Part shown: positions 1 through 7,823 of the stretch, one piece after another | Position numbering within the stretch: the stretch's first letter is position 1 | Layout: each line of letters starts with the position of its first letter | NCBI GenBank assembly: GCA_021654635.1 | Contig: AP025179.1 | Location: 3,844,001-3,908,000 of the forward strand | Direction of reading: 5' to 3' | Source: Mycobacterium kiyosense | GTDB taxonomy: Bacteria > Actinomycetota > Actinomycetes > Mycobacteriales > Mycobacteriaceae | Length of the DNA stretch: 64,000 bases | Program-made: the position numbers and the translations under genes | The notes under the pieces: model-generated | Told to the model about the DNA's origin: nothing | The model's database searches: none | Seen by the model: only the letters and a program-made list of their open reading frames with translations

Positions 1-42
1 TCCGCGTGTGAAGCGGACGCTCTTCCACTGAGCCACGGGACC
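1..42 (-). tRNA. tRNA-Val (anticodon CAC), cut by window start
   Basis: Read on the minus strand, the sequence from 42 down to 1 starts GGTCCCGTGGCTCAGTGG, a tRNA acceptor and D-arm. It runs through the anticodon arm, where the loop TTCACAC gives anticodon CAC. The T-arm lies outside the window. It is transcribed divergently from the three plus-strand tRNAs that follow. Confidence 0.85.
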
Positions 43-233
43 GGCGCCGAGAGGCGAACGACGTCGAACACTAGCACGACCGTCGTACCGGCCGGGCGGG
101 CCAGGTGGTCCGGAAGGGTATGGCGAAGGGTGTGGCGAGCATCGCGACACGGCGCGGACCAAGGAATTTGTGTGCGCTCGCACACTGGACTATCGTCGTG
201 CTTCGCACCGGGCGACGATCTCGCCCGTTGCGC

Positions 234-306
234 GCGGATGTAGCGCAGTTGGTAGCGCATCACCTTGCCAAGGTGAGGGTCGCGGGTTCGAATCCCGTCA
301 TCCGCT
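234..306 (+). tRNA. tRNA-Gly (anticodon GCC)
   Basis: A full cloverleaf can be drawn. The 7-bp acceptor stem GCGGATG pairs with CATCCGC, the D-arm is 243-258, and the anticodon stem TCACC/GGTGA encloses TTGCCAA with GCC at 267-269. The T-arm carries GGTTCGAATCC. CCA is not encoded. Confidence 0.95.
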
Positions 307-331
307 CGGTGCAAGTGGCATCAACCCCAGC

Positions 332-405
332 GGTGGAGTGGCCGAGTGGTGAGGCAACGGCCTGCAAAGCCGTGCACACGGGTTCGATTCCCGTCTCCAC
401 CTCCA
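332..405 (+). tRNA. tRNA-Cys (anticodon GCA)
   Basis: The acceptor stem GGTGGAG pairs with CTCCACC. The anticodon loop at 362-368 (CTGCAAA) gives GCA, and the T-arm has GGTTCGATTCC. CCA is encoded at 403-405. It lies between tRNA-Gly and tRNA-Val in a short same-strand cluster. Confidence 0.95.
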
Positions 406-418
406 ATTTTTGCTCCCA

Positions 419-493
419 GCGCGATTAGCTCAGCGGGAGAGCGCTTCCCTGACACGGAAGAGGTCACTGGTTCAATCCCAGTATCGCGCACCA
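419..493 (+). tRNA. tRNA-Val (anticodon GAC), integration target
   Basis: The acceptor stem GCGCGAT pairs with ATCGCGC. The anticodon stem CTTCC/GGAAG encloses CTGACAC with GAC at 451-453, and CCA is encoded at 491-493. Its 3' half (from 471) is repeated at 10230-10253, so integration took place in the T-arm and acceptor region and left the tRNA intact. The valV tRNA site of M. tuberculosis is occupied in the same way by phiRv2. Confidence 0.95.
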
Positions 494-494
494 G
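471..494 (+). repeat. attL core (24-bp direct repeat, left copy)
   Basis: The 24 bases starting TTCAATCCCAGTATCG and ending at 494 recur exactly at 10230-10253. They cover the 3' end of tRNA-Val and one base past the CCA. The integrase gene lies next to the other copy, the usual layout for tyrosine-recombinase elements. A 15-bp sequence, GCAGGTCAGACATCA, follows at 502-516 and recurs at 10190-10204. Confidence 0.9.
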
Positions 495-607
495 CATCAC
501 CGCAGGTCAGACATCATTTTTAGATTTCCGATCCGGCCTCGTGCCCATGATGTGCCCAACAGATGCGCCGGCTGCCTTCTCGATCACCACACGAGAGGGG
601 TTTGCCC

Positions 608-1204
608 ATGACCACCAACTATCCCGTCGACTCGACTTACCACGCCTGCTGCGATGGCATCGGCACCCACACGGCCGCCTGCGGCGCGGGTCGGTTGTCG
701 GACCATTCGGGCAAAGTGCACACCATGACCAACACCACCACTCCCGAATCCCCCACCCAGACATGGCGCGATCTCGTACGCCGGCTCACGCCGGAGCAGG
801 TCGCTGACCTTGAGGAATGGGAACGCCGCGGCGGGGACTGCACTCCCGACGCCTACCGCGAATGGCTGGTCGGCGAAGCGCGCGACTACATCGCTACCAA
901 CGAGCGCGATGCCGAACTCTCTGCCCGTATCCATCCACCCGCTGGCGCCAAGTCAGTCGACGGATGGAACAGCATCGATAAGCAGACCGGCCGCCAGTGC
1001 CGGCCGGTGCGGTGGGCCACCTACGCCGCCGGCCGCTTGTCGGTCGATATCGATGGCTTGCAGGACGAGACCGGCGCCGTTGATGGACCGCACCTGACGG
1101 TCTTCGGCCTGGAGGACGGCGGGGCGCTCACGATTACTGATGCGCGTCAGTTGGCTGTTGCCCTAGTCGCGGCTGCTGATGAGATGGAGCGGCTGACCGC
1201 CTGA
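608..1204 (+). CDS. hypothetical protein at the left edge of the element
   Basis: This 198-residue protein is of unknown function. The ATG at 608 is chosen because GAGAGGGG lies just upstream; an alternative ATG is at 725. The middle is acidic with TPEQVADLEEWERRGGD. The last 60 residues (PHLTVFGLEDGGALTITDARQ onward) resemble the end of the product at 10311-10667, just beyond the other attachment site. It is the only plus-strand gene of the element and converges on the tape-measure gene. Confidence 0.65.
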   Translation: MTTNYPVDSTYHACCDGIGTHTAACGAGRLSDHSGKVHTMTNTTTPESPTQTWRDLVRRLTPEQVADLEEWERRGGDCTPDAYREWLVGEARDYIATNERDAELSARIHPPAGAKSVDGWNSIDKQTGRQCRPVRWATYAAGRLSVDIDGLQDETGAVDGPHLTVFGLEDGGALTITDARQLAVALVAAADEMERLTA

Positions 1205-1219
1205 TCGCAACGAACACGA

Positions 1220-1252
1220 GCGGCCCCGGGCATCCGAACTGCTCGGGGCCGC
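1220..1252. terminator. bidirectional hairpin between convergent genes
   Basis: GCGGCCCCG (1220-1228) pairs perfectly with CGGGGCCGC (1244-1252) around a 15-nt loop. It sits in the 50-bp gap between the stop at 1204 and the minus-strand stop at 1255. There is no clear T-run, which is common for mycobacterial hairpins. Confidence 0.55.
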
Positions 1253-1254
1253 CA

Positions 1255-3516
1255 TCACGCCCACGCCCACTCCACTTTCCTTGCGGCCCGTTCTCTTTCT
1301 TTGCGCTGCGCGACGACGAACGCGTCTTCGACGCGGGCAGTTTGGATGTTGAAAACCGTTTGCGGTCCAGGGCGCGGGGCAGCGCCGACACTGTGCACAC
1401 TGTCCGCCGCCCCCGCGGCCGGGGCCGGGGTGAGGGCCGCGGGCTGCACCATCGACGCCGGGGTCGCACCACCACCTCCACCGCCGCCGGAACCTCCGAT
1501 CGAGATGCCGCTGACGAACTTCGAGATGCCCTGCAGCCAGCCGGGCGAGCTGGGGACACCGAACGCGTCAAGCGCCGCCCCTACCTGGCCGGACACCGCG
1601 GCGCCAGCTGCTTGACCGAAAACACTGAGGTCGGTACCGCTTTGGGTCGCGCCGACACCTTGGCCGAGGCTGCTGAGCCCGAATCCGGCCATGTCGCTGA
1701 ACGACGTCGGCAGCGCGAACCCGCCCGACGAACCGCCCGCCCCAGACGACGCCGGGGTTGCGCCGGCCGCGGCGCCGGTGGACGCGTCCTTGAGCCCCGC
1801 CGGGGTGGCCGCATCATCACCTCGACCTTGGCCGGGCCTGGTCGCGCCACCCGAGCCTTGCAGAGCCCCGAGGAGGCCGCCGGTGATGCCCGGGCCCGAG
1901 AAGATGTGGACGTGGTCCATGTGGTTCTGCGTCGGTGAGCCGCGGTCTTCCATGTCGTAGCCGCCGCCGCCCGGATAGTAGAGATGCTGCCGCCAGATCA
2001 CCCATTTCAGGTCGATCGCAGCAGCATTCGCGAGCGCGAAGTCCTTGACAGCGTCGCCCTTGGCTTTGTCGTTGCCGACCATCACGTCCAGGGCACGGCC
2101 GGTGGAATGCTCGCCGTACTTGTCGGCGGGCCGGTAGCCGCCGATGTCGGCGATCCCGAAACGTTCCGCGATGATCTTGCGGAGCTGCGCTGAACCGGCG
2201 ACCAGGCCACCCGAGTCGAAACCCGGCAGCGACTTAAGCCAATCCCACAGCGGCACACCAGCATTGACCATTTGCAGCAGCGGGAGATTCTTCGCGGTGT
2301 CCTCAGCGTTGGTGAGGAACTCGCCGTTGGACACCCGCACCGTCGCCGGCAATCCGAGGATACTGTCCGACGTTCCAGTGCCCGGGCCGCGGATCATCCC
2401 GTTGAGAACATCGGCCATGCCGCCCGACGCGCGGCCGGGGAGTTCGGGGCCTAGTCCTCCTTGACTGACCGGAATGTCGTACAGGCTCTGTGAGCCCTTG
2501 CTCGGATTGACGCCCGGCACCGGCGGCGGGTTGTCCTCAACGCTGCGCTGCGTCGGCGGCAGATTCTGCGGGTTCCCCTTCCACCGGTTTGCGGCGTCGA
2601 ACCGAGCAGGATCGTTGCTTAACAAGTCGGACAGGTGGTCCAGTGCAGGCTGCGCCTCGTGCAGCGCGAGAACAATTGCCGAGATCGGGCCTGCCCACTT
2701 CGCCAAATTCGCGGCGATACCGGGAGTGACGCCCTCGATCTGCCCGGCAAAATCCTGGACTCCCGCTTTGGCTCTGACGAAGTTCCCTTGCAGTTCCCCA
2801 GCTTTCTGGGCGGCTTCAGAGAGCGGCTGCGGCCACGATGAGATGTCGATACCCAGTTGCTTTGCGACCGGCGCCATCTGGGTTATGGCGTTAGCCACGC
2901 CCTGCAGCCCTCCGCTGGCGTCCCCTTGCCTAATACGGGCTAGAGCGTCGGCCATACCCCGTACGCCTTCGGCGGCCGGAGTCACATTGTCCGCAACTTT
3001 GCGCAGCCACTCGCCCACAGGGCTGTTGCCGATCGCCTTTCCGATCGTCTCGCCGATCGCGCCGCCGATTTTCTCGCCGATTTTCCTTTTCAGCTCATCG
3101 ACCGGCATATCCATGTCATCGGCCGCGTCCTGCAGCGCCTCGTTGATCGTGTCGCGCAACACCTGGCCGACACCCTGACTGGCCTCCTGCGCCTGCCTCT
3201 TGACCGGGCCGGGGTCGATCTTCGTCTCAATCCGGACCTGCGGCGGCTTCGACTTCTTGACCGCATCGGCGACCGACTTCTCAACCTTCGCCGGCTCGAC
3301 CTTCGGCTCAACCGGAACTTCCAGCGGCTTCTTCTTGACCGCATCGCGCACCGACTGGTCGAGCTTCTTCGCCTCACTCGACCCAGAATCCGGCCACTTC
3401 GGCTCAACCGTGACCGGAATAACCTGGCCCGCGATCTGCTTCTCGATCGCCTCCGAAACACCCTTAAGGCTGGGGATGATCTGAAGGACAGCATAGCCAA
3501 TTGTGGTGTCGCTCAT
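1255..3516 (-). CDS. tape measure-like tail protein with M15-type peptidase domain
   Basis: The 753-residue product has three tape-measure hallmarks. The N-terminus IGYAVLQIIPSLKGVSEAI is typical of actinophage tape measure proteins. Residues 377-404 carry the GPGTGTSDS...SNGEFLTNAED motif common in their C-terminal part. Residues 455-540 form an M15-type zinc peptidase-like region with EHSTGRALD (H470, D477) and MDHVHI (H535, H537). Residues 33-115 hold loosely repeated VEPK...AVKK units. Tape measure proteins set tail length, and such domains help cell-wall penetration. It is short for the family, and no other tail gene is present. The assignment is firm at family level; its role in a satellite is inferred. 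Confidence 0.8.
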   Translation of the reverse strand: MSDTTIGYAVLQIIPSLKGVSEAIEKQIAGQVIPVTVEPKWPDSGSSEAKKLDQSVRDAVKKKPLEVPVEPKVEPAKVEKSVADAVKKSKPPQVRIETKIDPGPVKRQAQEASQGVGQVLRDTINEALQDAADDMDMPVDELKRKIGEKIGGAIGETIGKAIGNSPVGEWLRKVADNVTPAAEGVRGMADALARIRQGDASGGLQGVANAITQMAPVAKQLGIDISSWPQPLSEAAQKAGELQGNFVRAKAGVQDFAGQIEGVTPGIAANLAKWAGPISAIVLALHEAQPALDHLSDLLSNDPARFDAANRWKGNPQNLPPTQRSVEDNPPPVPGVNPSKGSQSLYDIPVSQGGLGPELPGRASGGMADVLNGMIRGPGTGTSDSILGLPATVRVSNGEFLTNAEDTAKNLPLLQMVNAGVPLWDWLKSLPGFDSGGLVAGSAQLRKIIAERFGIADIGGYRPADKYGEHSTGRALDVMVGNDKAKGDAVKDFALANAAAIDLKWVIWRQHLYYPGGGGYDMEDRGSPTQNHMDHVHIFSGPGITGGLLGALQGSGGATRPGQGRGDDAATPAGLKDASTGAAAGATPASSGAGGSSGGFALPTSFSDMAGFGLSSLGQGVGATQSGTDLSVFGQAAGAAVSGQVGAALDAFGVPSSPGWLQGISKFVSGISIGGSGGGGGGGATPASMVQPAALTPAPAAGAADSVHSVGAAPRPGPQTVFNIQTARVEDAFVVAQRKERERAARKVEWAWA

Positions 3517-3555
3517 GCGATTTCATCCATAGTTACTCGGTCCGACATGCCGTTT

Positions 3556-3764
3556 TCAGCCTCTCAGACGGGTCTTACCCCGCCGGCTATCCTGTGCCGT
3601 TTTCTCGGAATGATGCTTGCGGCAAAGGCTTTGGAAATTCGACGGGTCGTAGCGGCGTGAGTCGCCCTTCGGCAGCTCCGCCAACGGGACGATGTGGTCG
3701 ACGACGTCGACCAGGCGCGGGCAGCCGGGCACCGCCCACACACGCGCGGCGGAGCAGATGGCAT
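3556..3764 (-). pseudogene. HNH endonuclease remnant
   Basis: The HNH core is visible: VDHIVPLAELPKGDSRRYDP followed by NFQSLCRKHHSEKT, giving the His, Asn and His of the fold. The likely start MPSAPPRVCGRCP (ATG at 3764) lies in another frame from the core, which reads open from a GTG at 3741. Compared with phage HNH proteins of about 100 residues, the stretch between the N-terminal Cys motif and the DHIVP motif is missing. It therefore looks shortened and frameshifted. Phage HNH genes usually lie by head genes, and this one follows the capsid gene. Confidence 0.6.
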
Positions 3765-3774
3765 GACGAGACTC

Positions 3775-4866
3775 CTACGAAGACGTCAGGGTGGCCTTGA
3801 CGACACCGAGGGGCTGGTAGACCGACGTTCCGAACCGGCCTTCACAGCGAGCACGAACGGTGTTGGTTGAGAAGTCCGTGGCGTTGCTCACCTCCGACCA
3901 CTGCAGCGCCACGCCGCTGGTGTCGGTGTCGACGCCCACGGCACCTGTGGCCAGGACGTGCCCCGTGCCCGATGCCTCGACGTTGGCCACGACGACCGGG
4001 ACGCCGAACAGTCTTCGACTCGCCGCGTCGTACGGCAGGCTCATGTGCTCGATCGCGTTGGTGGAGGCCACCTGAAGCTCAACGCTTTCCCAGTCGAGCG
4101 GGTGGAGCACGATGCCAGCGGGGCTGAACCCGAGGGCCTCGAGCTTCGTCAGGGACTTGCGCAACGTGACCAGGGGGCTGGTGGCGTAGGCCTGCGTCTG
4201 AATGCCGCTGGTGCCGTTGATATCGGCCAGCACCTTCGATTCCACGGCGGTCTGGATACCGTAGGCGAGTTCGTGCTCGACGAAGGTCTTCAACTCGGTG
4301 GCATCGACGAACCAGTACCTTGGGACACCTTCGCTCAGGTGCGCGATGACAGACAGCGAGCCGTCGATCGGCACGATGGTGTACGTCGATGTCGGCTTGA
4401 CCGCGCCCTCGGCGACGACGGCCGCCGCGTTGCTCCTCACCGACTGCCTCAAATACCGGTAGGCGGGCTGGCCGTGCTTCTTCACCGGCAGGATGTTCAG
4501 CAGCGACGTCGCGGGCCGGTTCATCGGGATCGGCGTGGCCGTGAGTTCGGTGTCGACGAACACCGGGCTTCCGGTCGCAAGCCCCTTCTGCCCGAGGCCC
4601 GACGCCGCCTTGGCCGACCAGGACTTGCCGAACGACAGGAACTTGCCACCCGTGCCGCCGCAATCGCCGCCGGCCTCAGCCGCCATCGCGTCGAGCTGGC
4701 CCATGATGTCCGAAGTCTTCGCGGCACCCGCGTCGTAGGCCTTCAACGCCGCCAACGCGTCATCGACGATCTTCTTCTCGGAGGGGGTGAAATCGCGGCC
4801 CTCGTCGATTGCCTTCTGCGCGAGGTCATGGACTCTCTTGCGCAGTTGGTCCCGAAATTGGTTCAT
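3775..4866 (-). CDS. HK97-fold phage major capsid protein
   Basis: The 363-residue product has a charged, helical N-terminal 70 residues (scaffold-like delta domain), a Gly/Ser-rich linker and an HK97 body. Recognisable capsid features are TPIPMNRPATSLLNILPV, VAEGAVKPTSTYT, FSPAGIVLHPLDW and LFGVPVVVANV. No prohead protease gene was found next to it. The gene is intact while its HNH neighbour is not. Related prophage-like elements phiRv1 and phiRv2 also encode capsid genes. Family assignment is good; whether it forms small satellite capsids is inference. Confidence 0.85.
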   Translation of the reverse strand: MNQFRDQLRKRVHDLAQKAIDEGRDFTPSEKKIVDDALAALKAYDAGAAKTSDIMGQLDAMAAEAGGDCGGTGGKFLSFGKSWSAKAASGLGQKGLATGSPVFVDTELTATPIPMNRPATSLLNILPVKKHGQPAYRYLRQSVRSNAAAVVAEGAVKPTSTYTIVPIDGSLSVIAHLSEGVPRYWFVDATELKTFVEHELAYGIQTAVESKVLADINGTSGIQTQAYATSPLVTLRKSLTKLEALGFSPAGIVLHPLDWESVELQVASTNAIEHMSLPYDAASRRLFGVPVVVANVEASGTGHVLATGAVGVDTDTSGVALQWSEVSNATDFSTNTVRARCEGRFGTSVYQPLGVVKATLTSS

Positions 4867-5120
4867 CTGTCAGCGCCTCCTCGACGCAAATCCGCGCGCG
4901 AAATGCGCGCACTGAAGTGGATTCGCTTGGAGGACGGACGGATTGGGCTGGTCCCCGGAGGACGGACCCGTGTACCGCTGGTCAAGGCCAAGGCTTATCC
5001 CCCCGCGACGATGGATGAGGGCTTGACCGCTGGCCACTCCGGGCGCCGGCTGTACGGACCGACCCCGGGGGCGGACGGGCTGACGCCCCCACCACATCCC
5101 CACAGAAAGAGACCCCCCGA

Positions 5121-5396
5121 TCATACGTCGCCGCCCTGACAATGCGGCGCATTCTCCTCGTCGTCGGCAAGCCGGCGCACGAGCGCGATCCAATTTGCCA
5201 GGAACTTCTCCGGATCCTCGAGCCCCCGATCGAGCACATGATTCAGCGCGGCGGCCTGGGCCAAGATGAGCCGATCGACGTCCTCCGCGGTCTCGCACTC
5301 CGCGGCCAGCAGCGGCAGCACGTCGTCATCGCCACGGCGCCGGGCCAACGCCAGCCGCAATCCGCGCTCAACGTCGCGGTACCCCGGCAGGATCAC
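5121..5396 (-). CDS. small phage hypothetical protein
   Basis: This 91-residue acidic, largely helical protein starts MILPGYRDVERGLRLALARR and ends DDEENAPHCQGGDV. It resembles the small unknown proteins encoded upstream of capsid genes in mycobacterial prophage-like elements, but no family is recognised. The 254 bp between its stop and the capsid start (4867-5120) hold nothing I can support. Confidence 0.6.
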   Translation of the reverse strand: MILPGYRDVERGLRLALARRRGDDDVLPLLAAECETAEDVDRLILAQAAALNHVLDRGLEDPEKFLANWIALVRRLADDEENAPHCQGGDV

Positions 5397-5445
5397 TTTG
5401 CCGCCTCCGGCCCGCGTTCATGCAACGTCCTGTGCATAAAACTCC

Positions 5446-5728
5446 TCAATTTATCCACCATTTTCGGCTAAAGGTTTGCTGTAGCAGGGTTGGATTTTGC
5501 TCCGCTAGGCAGAGGGTTTGCTGCAAAACGGCACCCCCTGGCCCAAATAACCCCCCCACCAGCACTTTTGTGCAAAAAACAGCCGCACCACCGGGCCGCG
5601 GGGCGTTTGTGCTGGTCAGAGCGATGCGGACCCCCTTACCCCTGACCTGCGGTTTTGCCGCTGGCTTGTTTGCTGCAGCGGAGGTTGCGCAACGACCAGG
5701 TTTGCTGGGCGTGGATATGCATGCTCGG
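5446..5728 (-). repeat. repeat-bearing region with four GTTTGCTG copies
   Basis: The octamer GTTTGCTG occurs at 5474-5481, 5516-5523, 5668-5675 and 5700-5707, all in the same orientation, with near-copies such as ATTTTGCTCC between them. The region is less GC-rich than its surroundings. A 96-codon minus-strand frame beginning at 5736 crosses it, but its composition is poor. It may be a satellite replication origin with iterons or a regulatory region. Neither can be decided from sequence. Confidence 0.35.
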
Positions 5729-6040
5729 TTATGCATAGAGCTGGCCGTCGCTGTTGTCGGGGTCCGCGTCGAGGTCGGCGTCGATGAGGGTGCGTTGGAG
5801 TGCTGCGCGTGTGGCGTCCGAGCCCTGCAGCAGCATCAGTGCGACGACCAGGTTGCGGGTCTGCACGGTGAGGATGGCCAGGGTGGCGTCCAGTCCTGCG
5901 ACTGCGGCGCGGGTGAGTGCCCGGTGGACGTGCTTGGGGTTTGCGTCGAGTAGGCCGAGTGCGAGTTGCGCGCCGATCGCCTGGTGGTTTGGTTCGATCT
6001 GGATGTCGAGCATCTGCAGTTGGGGTTGGCGTTCGGTCAT
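5729..6040 (-). CDS. phage hypothetical protein
   Basis: This 103-residue protein starts MTERQPQLQMLDIQIEPNHQ. It is largely helical (HVHRALTRAAVAGLDATLAI) with an acidic C-terminus (LIDADLDADPDNSDGQLYA). Its start overlaps the stop of the upstream whiB-like gene by 4 bases, implying translational coupling. The frame stays open further upstream but has no better start. The family is unknown. Confidence 0.65.
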   Translation of the reverse strand: MTERQPQLQMLDIQIEPNHQAIGAQLALGLLDANPKHVHRALTRAAVAGLDATLAILTVQTRNLVVALMLLQGSDATRAALQRTLIDADLDADPDNSDGQLYA

Positions 6041-6498
6041 GCGGTGGGTTGCCTTTCGTTGAGTGCTCGGCGGACGGTGCCCGCGCTGCTGCCGGTTGCT
6101 GTGGCGATCGCGCGGTAGCTCAGGCCTTTCTGGTGTAGCGCGGCGAAGCGTTCTGCCCGCTGCGTCTTTCGGTCGGCGGCGGTTGGGGTGGCGGGTGGGC
6201 GGATGATGCGGCCGGCGACGACGCCGTGGGGTTGTTGGTCTGGTGTGAGGTTGTCGAGCCAGTCGCGGCAGGCCATCAGCGCCGGGCATTGAGCGCAGGC
6301 GTCGAGGGCGTCGTGACGGGCTTGTCGGACGGCTGCTGGTGGTTTCCGTTTCCGCCAGGGGGTGCTGGTGGCGTCGAACAGTTCCCACTGTCCGAGGCAT
6401 CGGGCGCCGGGTAGCGGTGGGAGGGCGGCGGCCAGGGCGGCGAGCATCTCGGGCAGCGATGTGTGCGCGGTTGACGTGGGGTCTGTGTTCTGGCTCAT
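6037..6498 (-). CDS. WhiB-like Fe-S regulator fused to a helix-turn-helix
   Basis: The 153-residue protein carries the four WhiB cysteines at C34, C68, C71 and C77 (CAQCPALMAC, the Cx2Cx5C core), which should bind a 4Fe-4S cluster. A WhiB-like GVVAGR turn follows at 92-97. Residues 124-148 form a second DNA-binding element, GLSYRAIATATGSSAGTVRR. WhiB proteins are actinobacterial transcription factors, and phage versions can interfere with host WhiB regulation. The start at 6498 has AAAGGGAC in front; an in-frame ATG at 6516 is possible. It is a good candidate for the element's master regulator. Confidence 0.8.
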   Translation of the reverse strand: MSQNTDPTSTAHTSLPEMLAALAAALPPLPGARCLGQWELFDATSTPWRKRKPPAAVRQARHDALDACAQCPALMACRDWLDNLTPDQQPHGVVAGRIIRPPATPTAADRKTQRAERFAALHQKGLSYRAIATATGSSAGTVRRALNERQPTA

Positions 6499-6566
6499 GG
6501 GGTTTGTCCCTTTCATCGTTTCCCCTACCCCCCCTCTCTATAAGAGAGGGGGTAGGAACGTGATTG

Positions 6567-7823
6567 CTATTGCCGTGATTGCCGTGATTGCTCGCGTGAC
6601 TTCTCTTCTTGCACTGCTCCGTTCTTTGTGATGGGTGTGATCGATGCGTGATACTCGGAATCGGGGAAAGGCGGCGTGACGTCTCTACCAGCGGTTTTGC
6701 CGATTTCGTGAATGGGGCGTGATTGGTTCTCAGCCAGGAACCACGCGGTGCTCTGACGCGTCTCGCCACCGCCGCGACTGCCTTCGATGCGCACCAACAC
6801 CCCTGCCGCGGCCAGCTGGTCGAGCTTGCGGCGGGCTTTCTCGACGTCGGCCCGCGAGGGTGTCGTCTTCTCCGTGATGGCCTGCGCGGCGCCCTTGGCC
6901 GTCAGCCCGTCGACTCCTGACGCGCGCACGAGCGCGACAAGATCGACCGCGTGATCGACGGTCATCTGCCCGCTGGTCTGGTCGTGCAGAAGCCGGTAGG
7001 GGCCGACCTCATCAGCAGGTTGCTTCACGTGCCGGAAGCTGACGATCGGGTCGCCGGGTTCGCCGCCGAGCAACACGACCGATCCGCAGCCCGACGTCAG
7101 CCATGTTGAGCCGTAGACGTCGTCCACCGACGGGGCGCCGCGTGGTGTGAGGGGGTTGCGTTTCTTGGTGTGTGGTGCAACTCCATCATCTGACACCCTT
7201 GGGCCAGCACGGTTTGTCGTGCCCGGTTCCATTGCGCGCCAACGCGGTCCTCGCTGAGGCTCACGGCCGCGTCCTTGAGGGAGTCGACGACCACAACCCC
7301 TGCGCGGTAGTAGTCGACCATGCGGGCGAGCGTGCCCGGGTTGGCGGCGAGGTCGCGTGTCGGCGGGCCGCGCCACACGTGGAGCCGCTCGGCCAGCACT
7401 TGGCGGTCGGCCTCTCCGAAGATCCGGCCCGCGGCCCGCGCGATCTGGTGTGGGCGGTCCATCGCGAGGTAGAGCACTCGGCCCACGTCGGTGCTGACGG
7501 GCAGACCGAGCAAGCGACCGGATCCGAGGCCGAGGAGTTCCACGCACCAACGCCAGGGCCAGCGTCGTCTTACCGAGGCCTTGGCCGCCGGCCAGCATGA
7601 ACGCCTCACCGGCCGACCACAGCACCGAGTTGTCGCGGCCCCAGATCGCGGGAATGCCGGCCGGCGTGTCCAGCACGAACTCGGCGCCGCTGACGCCATA
7701 CTCGGGCGACGGCGCCGGGTCGACGTCCTGATCGAGAACAATCACGGCGGACGCCTCGACGGCGTCGAACCGTAGCCGCTCGGCGATCTCCCGACCTCGA
7801 GCGAGTAGGTCGTCCTCGGTCAT
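6567..7823 (-). pseudogene. phage RepA-like P-loop ATPase with two compensating frameshifts
   Basis: The N-terminal part has a Walker A motif, GGQGLGKTTLALALV. Near 7544 the RecA-like ATPase fold continues in another register: VGRVLYLAMDRPHQIARAAG and AGVVVVDSLKDAAVS (Walker B-like). It returns to the first register near 7168, at KKRNPLTPRGAPSVDD, with a C-terminal winged-helix-like region. The shifts fit one extra base at GTGCGTGG and a two-base change in a CA repeat, so about 125 codons are out of frame. Such ATPases serve phage and plasmid replication initiation. It may be a true pseudogene or a sequence error. Confidence 0.7.

Noticed and set aside
3958..5139. Plus-strand frame of about 390 codons opposite the capsid gene
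   Set aside because: It mirrors the capsid gene; the tail past 4866 has no recognisable domain or start.
5446..5736. 96-codon minus-strand frame over the GTTTGCTG repeats
   Set aside because: Composition is poor and the repeats explain the visible order; reported as a repeat region, though a small protein cannot be excluded.
6041..6769. Extension of the gene ending at 5729 to an ATG at 6769
   Set aside because: The extra N-terminus is Arg/Pro/His-rich and lies over the whiB-like gene in another frame; the start at 6040 gives a compact protein coupled by overlap.
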